A DNA stretch of 64,000 nt, from assembly GCA_023052935.1 (NCBI GenBank), contig CM041293.1, forward strand, positions 178,670,789-178,734,788, in the 5' to 3' direction. The notes beneath the pieces are model-generated. The model searched no databases. It was not told the DNA's origin and saw only the letters and a list, made by a program, of their open reading frames with translations. The DNA comes from Piezodorus guildinii. Lineage: Eukaryota > Arthropoda > Insecta > Hemiptera > Pentatomidae. The position numbers were made by a program, and so were the translations under genes. Below, piece after piece: positions 56,607 through 64,000 of this stretch (position 1 is its first letter; the number at the start of each line of letters is the position of its first letter).

Positions 56607-56612
<6 letters not shown>
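55080..56612 (+). pseudogene. Jockey-type LINE fragment, split by an I-clade LINE
   Basis: Left part: VPQGGFLGPILCTVYECN with LSTYTESIS where YADD should be (catalytic box lost), FNKSDQIPITL, DKRLTRKPHTRIKRRKNARH FRLLKHLL. Right part from 56408: LKHLLNKR, then frameshifted pieces of the Jockey segment IIRPIWTYGVELWG and LKAPYIVLNKLFHEHQNI. Heavily decayed; ends at the TA microsatellite. Confidence 0.7.
55475..56407 (+). mobile_element. I-clade-type LINE 3' part: RNase H and zinc knuckle
   Basis: Encodes an RNase H1 domain: YTDGSKSNCGVG (first Asp), FTAESYALSAAL (Glu), FTDSLSAAKALG (third acid), and PSHLGI-stop-ENE (last site, glycine mutated to a stop near 55846). Then the tail RMRIGHTRLTHEFLIKR and a CCHC-type knuckle CDLCDVQLTTVHILEEC, stop at 56300. 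The RNase H plus RxGHTxLTH tail is typical of I-type LINEs. The 12-bp duplication TAAACACTTACT (55463-55474 and 56408-56419) bounds it inside the Jockey fragment. 5'-truncated, no RT; its end is …ctacctaaccttacc rather than poly(A). Confidence 0.8.

Positions 56613-56613
<1 letters not shown>

Positions 56614-56667
<54 letters not shown>
56614..56667. repeat. (TA)n microsatellite
   Basis: Pure TA run at the end of the Jockey fragment. Confidence 0.95.
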
Positions 56668-56671
<4 letters not shown>

Positions 56672-56799
56672 TTTTTTTTTTATTTAATAAAATTTAGGTA
56701 CTACAATAGAATAAAAAAAAAAAAAACGAAATAAAGGCGTTGATGACGCTCCGGTTTAATGCCTCAAAGCCCTAAATGCAAACGACATTAAATAATTAT

Positions 56800-57052
56800 A
56801 TTTTATCTTTATCTAAAAAATGAAAGGTACTTAAGCAAAAAGAAAATTTTATAAATATACTGGCATTTTAGCCTTGACAGACCATTTCAATCAGAACGAA
56901 ACATTTTGTAGAACCTGGCAATTTAAACTCAGAGAAACTCTAATCTCGTATTTTCATGTAGAGGTAAGTGAGTGAAAGCAAAATTTAAACTGTATTTTAT
57001 AGTTTTCAAAAAAGTAGGTTAGTGAAAGGCGTGTGTTGCGTGCACCATATAT
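56800..57052. mobile_element. HLE-A remnants
   Basis: 56815-56912 matches the HLE-A core in plus orientation (gaaaggtactt, actggcattttagcc, cagaccatttcaatcagaac). 57010-57050 matches a minus-orientation end (agtgaaaggcgtgtgttgcg tgcacca). Confidence 0.55.
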
Positions 57053-57979
57053 TTTTTTATATTTACGTTAAGGTTATTTTTATAACTACCTAAGTAATTT
57101 TATCAAACCAAGACCGACATCATAATGAGCATACAACACAGAGAAGGAGGAGCCGTGAGGCAGACCAACAACGTATACACACAACACAAACCAGCACGTA
57201 CACACACACCCTAGACCAGCACGTGCACACACAGAACAACACGTACACACACAACACAGACCAAAGGCCCACACGCTCTCGTTTCCATCTTTTATTCAAC
57301 ACCTGTTGCAAGACACGTTTATGCGAGATATGCCATGGGGTCCCAGCTCCCTTCTCATCCTCCCCCTGTTCTACTGCCTTTTATTACCATCATAAACACT
57401 TCTTATCTACCATTCTACTCTCAGCCCATCATAATGTTTTCAACTCTTCCTAATATCAATTTTGTGAGGTAATTGATAACAAGGCAAGCAATTTTAAGCG
57501 AAATGTACACGTTATGTCATTTTTAATCAAAATGGCATTATTAAACTTTCTATTATTAGAGATGTTTCGAAGAATTCGTGTCTCTAGTTTTATATAAAAG
57601 TTTGACATAAATTTTCCCAAATGAACATAGATAGTGTACACTATATTATGTATAGTAATATATATATATATATATATATAATATACGGATCCGTGTGAAT
57701 TCAAAATTTATTTATTAATTTTAAGTGTAGGTAAAAGAGAAATTATAATAGACATAGTCTTTTTTTTATTTTAACTTAATGAACCTGTACATACTCTCAC
57801 AAACCAGTATAAAATAAATAAGGTGAATGAAAATGGATTGGAAAAAGGTGGATGAGAGATCCTCCTGTATTAACCGTTATTTACCCTTCTCAAAGTTAAA
57901 TATAAACACAAAGTCCTGAAGCATGTGGTACTTTAAATATGTTTTTATTCTATTAAAAATGTCATTGTAATTTAATTTT
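57053..57979. other. no gene recognised; CA-rich minisatellite at 57165-57265
   Basis: Three imperfect units around cagcacgtacacacac at 57190-57250. A short TA run at 57657-57680. Nothing else. Confidence 0.5.
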
Positions 57980-58714
57980 TACTTTAATTTTAATTTTTAC
58001 CATATATAGTAAGGGAAAGTATTGCGATCGTGAAAATTTTCGAATTCTAGTTTTCAACGATAATCCACATTTTAGGGTCCCCTGAGTCCTAAAACCAAGT
58101 CCTGCAAAAAGGTCTGTGTGTGTGTGTCCGTGTGTGGTAACTCCCGGGCGGAAACAGTAAGTCCTATGAAACTGAAATTTCATATTTAAGACAAATATAT
58201 GCCCTAAAAAACCGTTTTCGTCAAAATGAGCTCACCATAAAGCTTACCACTTTATACCATGCATTTTGCACCTTTTCTCGATTTTCTCGAAAACTGTTTT
58301 TCTTCTTCTAAAGTACCTTTAATTTTGTAGATTCTATACAAATAACCAAATTACCTTGTTAGCATAAATAACAGCTAAATATGTAAGTTGTGCGAATTTA
58401 AAAAAACAACTAAAGGAGAAAACTGAAAACATATTTTTTTAATGCAATTTTTTTATCTTGAACATAGCAGCAGTAATATACACTTACAATATACCGTAGG
58501 AGAGCTAAAGATTTTAGAAAAAAATATTATCTAATACATAAGAGCTTGTAAAAGTTAATAAAGAGTGATACAAATCAGATAGAACTAATTATTTTAGATA
58601 ATAATACAATAGATTTTTTAATAAAACACATGTTTCTATATAAAGTGTATTTGAAAATTCATTCATTGATTTTAAAAATGGAGGTAAGTGAAAGTCGTGT
58701 GTTGCCCCACCAGA
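57980..58714 (-). mobile_element. HLE-A, internally shortened
   Basis: Hairpin end altered (actttaattttaatttttac then catatatagtaaggg), agtattgcgatcgtgaaaat, short GT tract, core with a deletion after cgattttctcgaaaactg, ending GTAAGTGAAAGTCGTGTGTT then GCCCCACCAGA. Confidence 0.75.
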
Positions 58715-58994
58715 TTTTTAATCATGTACTAGTGCTAATTTTATTTTCATTTCAATTTTGTCTAAAATGTATATATTTATCTTATTTTTTTTCTCCTGAT
58801 TAAAGTCATATTTTTTTTCTTTATTTAAATTTTGTTACTTTTTAAATTTCGAAAAAGTTAACGTTTGAAGATCTTTCTGCAATATGCGTTAATTGTACAT
58901 TTTATAAATAAAAGTTCTCTCTACATCTCAAAGTATTTTAGTTAGTTTAGTCTGATTATTTAATTAATAACACTATCTGTGTTCATTTGGCAAT

Positions 58995-59596
58995 ATTTTG
59001 TACAAAAGCTTTAGATGTTCAGCTCTAATCCGTTGTCACCATTTTGTACAAAAGCTTTAGATGTTCAGCTCTAATCCGTTGTCACCATTTTGTACAAAAG
59101 CTTTAGATGTTCAGCTCTAATCCGTTGTCACCATTTTGTACAAAAGCTTTAGATGTTCAGCTCTAATCCGTTGTCACCATTTTGTACAAAAGCTTTAGAT
59201 GTTCAGCTCTAATCCGTTGTCACCATTTTGTACAAAAGCTTTAGATGTTCAGCTCTAATCCGTTGTCACCATTTTGTACAAAAGCTTTAGATGTTCAGCT
59301 CTAATCCGTTGTCACCATTTTGTACAAAAGCTTTAGATGTTCAGCTCTAATCCGTTGTCACCATTTTGTACAAAAGCTTTAGATGTTCAGCTCTAATCCG
59401 TTGTCACCATTTTGTACAAAAGCTTTAGATGTTCAGCTCTAATCCGTTGTCACCATTTGTACAAAAGCTTTAGATGTTCAGCTCTAATCCGTTGTCACCA
59501 TTTTGTACAAAAGCTTTAGATGTTCAGCTCTAATCCGTTGTCACCATTTTGTACAAAAGCTTTAGATGTTCAGCTCTAATCCGTTGTCGCCATTTT
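58995..59596. repeat. 46-bp satellite, 13 copies
   Basis: Unit attttgtacaaaagctttag then atgttcagctctaatccgtt gtcacc, almost identical in all copies; one copy lacks a T near 59455 and the last reads gtcgcc. Frames through it are artefacts. Confidence 0.97.
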
Positions 59597-59599
59597 CAT

Positions 59600-60018
59600 A
59601 TGTATTTGGAAATGAGTAAATCAAATTCGAATGTAAAATGTAAATACAATCTGATTACAGTAATCTTCCATATTTCGTATCCATTCACAAATTGTTCTCT
59701 TCAAAGCTTTTCTTCAAATGCCACTTGCCCTTGGCAGTTGCATTTTCTTTTCTTGCAATGAGCCTTGCATTGTGTTCTCATTTTCTTTGTTTTACTCTTC
59801 TTTCTCTTCCTCAGAATCAGAGTCCATTCTTCAAGTTCTTTTTAAGTTTTCTCACTTTCGTTTGACATTGTTCATCAATGTTCCTACGTACTACGTACTG
59901 TATATTGATTCTGACAAACTATAAACAGTGACTGATATTATTTAATGTTTATCAGAAGGGTACATTCAAATATAAAGTGTTTTTTTGGTAAACGCTCTAA
60001 CAATAATAATAACAGATT
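59600..60018. other. no gene recognised
   Basis: Plus frames at 59549-59761 and 59718-59924 have no motifs. Confidence 0.45.
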
Positions 60019-60019
60019 T

Positions 60020-60350
60020 TTATTTTCACTTACTATATATAGTAAGGGAAAGTATTACGAATTCCAGTTTTCAACGGAAATACACATTTTAGTTTCCCCT
60101 GAGTCCAAATAACCGAGTCCCGCAAAACGGTCTGTATGTTTTTGTGTGTGGTAACTCCCGGGCGTAAATGGTAAGTCCTATGAAATTGAAATTTCATAAT
60201 TAAGACAACTGTACGTCCGAAACTTTCCAAAATCTTTTTCATCAAAATCAGCTTACCAAAAGAGCCACTTTATACCATGCATTTGTACCTTTTTTCGATT
60301 TTCTCAAAAACGGTTCCGACGATTTGGTTTAAACTCGCTATATCGAATAT
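60020..60350 (-). mobile_element. HLE-A, hairpin-end third
   Basis: Begins tttcacttactatatatagt aaggg, lacks the gcgatcgtg block (agtattacgaattcc), has a decayed GT tract and stops after actcgctatatcga. Confidence 0.75.
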
Positions 60351-60599
60351 AAAATTTTGGGACCGTTAATCCATTAGGATTACAAACAAAATGTATCAAG
60401 TTAATCCCTTAGCACCCAGAGTTGCTTTCAAGCAACCTCAACTTCGACGATGTAAAAAAAAAAAAAAAAAAGAGCGTAGAGTAAAAACATTAGGAAGGCA
60501 TTCTTTCAAGTTATTGCACCTCAGCTACACAGTGTTGCCTTTTTTTTATTGAGCTCCAGGACACATAATTTTATGTCAAACTTATTAAACAACACGCCT

Positions 60600-61930
60600 A
60601 GGTGTCGGATTGGGTTAGTATTAGAAAAATTCTCAGGTACAAAGAACGACTTATCAGTGTCACTATAAGAAGATTGGTGCATCTTTGACCATAAAGTATA
60701 GTTTCAGAACAAGACTTTTTTTTCTCTTTATATCTATATTCACGCCTGTCAGAATGTATCTGACAATCAGCAAATGTGCTGTACAAATTGAGATCATGAA
60801 GAAGGAAAATGCCCAGCAGTACCCCTTCCACGGATTTATTTTAACCGAGGAGGTCTTTCATCCAGCTTCTCTTAAGCCTTCTTCTGACTGGCATTTCAGC
60901 TAGTGACATGTCGTTAATCAGTCTATTTTCGTATCCGTTAGGTTTACTGTGAAAACGAGTATAGAGTGTTCTTATATGTTGGTCAACTGTTGGTTGTTGT
61001 AAGTCCGTATGTAGGGTCCTGTTGTTTACGTACCAAGGAGCTGTCGTTATCAGTCTTAAAATTTTGGATTGAAATGATTGCAGTTTTTGTATGTGAGTCT
61101 TTTTTTGCTGAACCAAAAGTCTGTGAATCGTAAGCCCATATAGGCTTAAGAAGGTGTGTATATGAATTCAGTTTCTGTCTAATTTTTAATTTTGAAGATT
61201 TAGATAAAAGTGAGTATAGTACTTTCAGTCGGTAGTTAAGAGACTGTCTTTTCATCTTGTGAATATTCATGTGGGCCCCAAGTCATCCTTCGATCGAGTG
61301 TCAGTCCTAGGTAATGTACAGAGTTGGTCTGAGGAATTTGGTTGTTGTCGATAAAAATTGATGGGCAAGTGTTTTGTCGTAGTGTGAACGTTACCTGTTT
61401 TGATTTGTCGTGATTCAAACGAATTTTCCATAGCTTGTACCAATTTTGTAGTATCATCCAGTGATTTTGTAGAGTCAGTGAGGCGAGTATAGGATCGTCG
61501 TTTGATGTTAAAATCGCAGTATCGTCCGCGTAAGTAGCAATCAATGTGGTGGGGTGAGTTGGTATGTCATGTGGTATACAATGTATAGGGAGGAGCAAGT
61601 ATCGATCCTTGCGGTACTCCTGCCAAGACTGGTCGGATTGAAGAAGCCGAACAGAGAAAAACCTATCAGAGAGAAAAGAGTGTAAAATAAGATAGTATGT
61701 GTAAGTTAGTACGTTCTTGAGTTTAAAGAGAAGCCCCTCGTGCCAGACTTTATCAAACGCTTGGGCAACATCCAAAAATACTCAGTTGCGTATTGCTTTT
61801 TTTCTAGTGCTCCTGCGAATGAAGTCAGTAACTCTGTGTAATTGGTGTGTCGTTGAGTGTGACATGCGAATACGAATTGATGGTCAGGTATTTTTTTTGT
61901 TCAGCCAGTATGTCTAAAAAACTTAAATTG
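60600..61930 (-). pseudogene. Jockey-type LINE ORF2, RT to C-terminus
   Basis: Minus strand: HSTTHQLHRVTDFIRR, VFLDVAQAFDKVWHEGLLFK (motif A Asp kept), a degraded GVPQGS region, TYADDTAILTSNDDPILASL, WYKLWKIRLNHDKSKQVTFT, HYLGLTLDRRMTW, then frameshifts, SLQSF-type thumb (KLQSFQSKILRLITTAPWYV), RRRLKRSWMKDLLG and a stop at about 60841, then 3' UTR to about 60600. It has several frame breaks but all motifs are recognisable. It is a different subfamily from the 37-42 kb copy, judging by sequence. Confidence 0.8.
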
Positions 61931-62655
61931 ACTTTATGAAGTTTTCTCAAGTGAAAATAAATATTTGAAAAATGAAGAAATGTTGCAACGTCCTGTGCTT
62001 ACCATATCACGTACCATCAACTCAATTTGAACTCTGTAAAATCCTGACTGGGGCCCAATTTGGACTATCCGTCTCAACATGCAGTAACTTGCAGCCTCCA
62101 GGGTCCTTCTATTAATAGCCCGATAAAATAAGGATATTTGTGGTAATAAATTCGGAACAATCGTTTTACTATATCTTAATTGTTCTCAATAAAAGTAATC
62201 TGTGTTTGCAACATCGCAGTTGGTGAAATATACTTTTTGGAGAGGAAAAACCTCTAATTTTTCGCACTTTTTTCTGTTTTTCATCTGTAACTCGAAATGA
62301 ATGCCTCATATAAAAAATATTCCTCCTCTCAATTTTCAAGTTAAATTTTCCTTTCCAAAAGTTACCATAATCATTGAATTCGGTTCAGTGATATTGCTGC
62401 ATCGTACGTCGAAACTGGCTGTTTTCCTTTTTTTGTTGAAAAATCCACTTTGTCACTAAACAGCAACTATACTATAACCTTGAAACGATTATCGAAATCG
62501 AAAAAAAAGTCATAGAATAAATGTTGTACAGCATCAAATTCCAAGTCTAAAAGCTTCACTAAATTTCAAATTCGGTTGGTGCGAAGCATACAAATATGTT
62601 TTTATTGGTTTAACCTATACACCCATCTTTGGGCTTGCAAGAAATATTTGTTTAA
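61931..62655. other. no gene recognised
   Basis: Unique-looking AT-rich sequence; no open frames or motifs of note. Confidence 0.5.
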
Positions 62656-62659
62656 TACG

Positions 62660-63540
62660 TCTGATTTAAAACATTATATATGAAAAAATTTCCTATTAAA
62701 CAATAGTATACCCTATAAATCAAAACTTGAAGTATTTAATGCCGTTTTTAAATCATTCATAGCTCAGGCATGGAGAAGTAAGGAATATATAGAAACTGAA
62801 AAACTTTTATAATATTTTATTAAAAAATTATTTAGCCTACCACAAGCCACACCGTCATACCTGCTGCACATCGAAACAAAAATAGTCCCAATGCTCATAG
62901 AAAAATTAAAAATACAAAATAACTATATTCTATAAGTTAAAAATCTACCAAACAATAGACTGCCATATTTCATAAATGATGAAGTAACCAAACAAAATAT
63001 TTTCTGGATTATAGATATAAGAGAACTGGCTGAAAATCCTAATATTTCTATTGACATTCAACTTAACAACAAATATAAATGGGCTCTAATCTTATTGAAA
63101 TTCAGGGAATCTCTGACAGGTATTTATAGATCAAAATGTTTACAAAGAGCTATAGTCTCAAAAAAAAGTTTGTATATAAAAAATTAGACTATGATTATGA
63201 GACACAATATTTATTTGGTACCAAATTAAGTTTTAATGGGGCGAAATGGATATTTAAAGTTAGATGTGAATTGGTATACCTCAACTATAATAGATTTTGG
63301 TCAAATAACAATGTGATTTGCTCGCTTTGTTAAAGAAAAGAAGTAGAAAATACGTTTCGTTTCCTCGCCATATCCCCCACTTTATCTGAAATTAGAATAA
63401 GGTGTTTCGGAAAGAATTATGTAAACACCGATGAAGTAATAAACTATCTAAATGGGCAGAACTGAATGGCTGTGTATAAATATTGTAACATAGCATGGCC
63501 TTACAGATATAAACTTATAAAAGAATTTAACTATATTTAA
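62660..63540 (+). pseudogene. LINE protein C-terminal region with zinc-knuckle-like CSLC
   Basis: KLEVFNAVFKSFIAQAWRSK, stop-broken RYFIKKLFSLPQATPSYLLH-like segment, LPNNRLPYFINDEVTKQNIF W, KWALILLKFRESLTGIYRSK, FKVRCELVYLNYNRFW, then NVICSLC and a degraded FLAISPTLSEIRIRCFG. This order (LPxATPSYLLHIET, LPNNRLP, CSLC…H/F…C) is a conserved post-RT region of an arthropod LINE family. Stops and frameshifts abound. A 3' UTR with AT-rich tail and A tract runs to about 63796. Confidence 0.65.
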
Positions 63541-63946
63541 AAAATTATAATGTATTAATATATATATAAATTGTTTATTATTATTATTTTGTTGTTTTGA
63601 GTCTGATAATGAAATAGTTGAATCAGTGAGTGAGATTGTTTTACTGTTATTGTGCATTGTATTGTATATGTATATATAGTTACTGTTGTATAAATTGTAA
63701 AATTGAACAGGTCGGCTCCAGACCAGGCATAGTTCTATTAATGTTTTTTTTATATGTTATATTTTTATTGTAATATGCTGAAATAAAAAAAAAAAAACAG
63801 TTATCTATCTATCTATCTATCTAAAACATTATGCAATAAGTGATTTCGTAGTTTTACTGGGTAACGATATTTGCAATATAAACCATATGTTTATAACCAT
63901 TATCATAAATAAGGTCCATAGCAAAACTTTCGTAGTTCGCGTTGTA
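63541..63946. other. LINE 3' UTR, A tract and (TATC)n; no gene
   Basis: Poly(A)-like tract at 63782-63797 and TATC repeats at 63803-63824. Confidence 0.6.
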
Positions 63947-64000
63947 TTAACACGTTCACTTCAGGGCGAATATCTACGTATTTCCCCGTGGGGCAAGACT
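63947..64000 (+). mobile_element. terminal segment of TTAA-type repeat, cut by window end
   Basis: TTAACACGTTCACTTCAGGG then cgaatatctacgtatttccc cgtggggcaagact; partner of 54610-54660. Confidence 0.35.

Noticed and set aside
57086..57311. Cys-rich minus-strand frames (VCVYVLFCVCTC-like) as a secreted cysteine-rich peptide
   Set aside because: The cysteines arise from a CACGTACACACA minisatellite read in frame; no signal peptide or conserved spacing.
59549..59924. Two plus-strand frames of 68-70 codons after the 46-bp satellite
   Set aside because: One begins inside the satellite and neither has motifs or splice context.

Overview
This is a repeat-dominated stretch of an AT-rich animal nuclear genome, most likely an insect. 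The signs are arthropod-type Jockey, RTE and I-clade LINE fragments, mariner and Tigger/pogo remnants, tRNA-derived SINEs and one short run of the insect telomere word CCTAA. I cannot assign an order from sequence alone. There are no convincing complete host genes, no rRNA and no functional tRNA. Two short exon-like pieces (6119-6273 and 36133-36257) are the only candidates for host coding sequence. Nearly every longer open frame is a decayed piece of a transposable element.

Layout. 1-6.1 kb: SINE, a truncated Jockey LINE, LINE and mariner debris, and an RTE LINE with an internal inversion. 6.7-22 kb: many copies of a 0.8-0.9 kb non-coding element I call HLE-A (TCTGGTGC end, 12-bp subterminal inverted repeats, internal CA/GT microsatellite, terminal hairpin; Helentron/HINE-like). 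They are mixed with two tRNA-SINE families (SINE-A, SINE-B), a mariner with both TIRs and a Tigger remnant. 22.28-23.08 kb: an 803-bp Transib-like element with CACAGTG ends and a 5-bp target duplication. 24.6-32.0 kb: a 7.5-kb satellite of a 43-bp monomer. 32.0-35.7 kb: a TIR element, LINE debris and a non-autonomous Helitron. 37.0-42.5 kb: a Jockey LINE on the minus strand, carrying a foldback element and a nearly complete RTE LINE inserted with a 13-bp target duplication and a twin-priming type inversion. 43-51.6 kb: more HLE-A, one with an RT fragment inside it, and a mariner containing a Jockey containing a third retroposon. 52.7-55 kb: elements with hammerhead-ribozyme-like cores. 55-56.6 kb: an I-clade LINE tail inside a Jockey. 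59.0-59.6 kb: a 46-bp satellite. 60.6-63.5 kb: two more LINE fragments.

The elements form a nested record of insertions. At least nine events can be bounded by target-site duplications or by a host reading frame that rejoins once the insert is removed, so their relative order is readable. Family names HLE-A, SINE-A, SINE-B, HHR-B, FB1 and FB2 are labels used only here. Clade assignments come from recognising protein motifs by eye, not from database searches.
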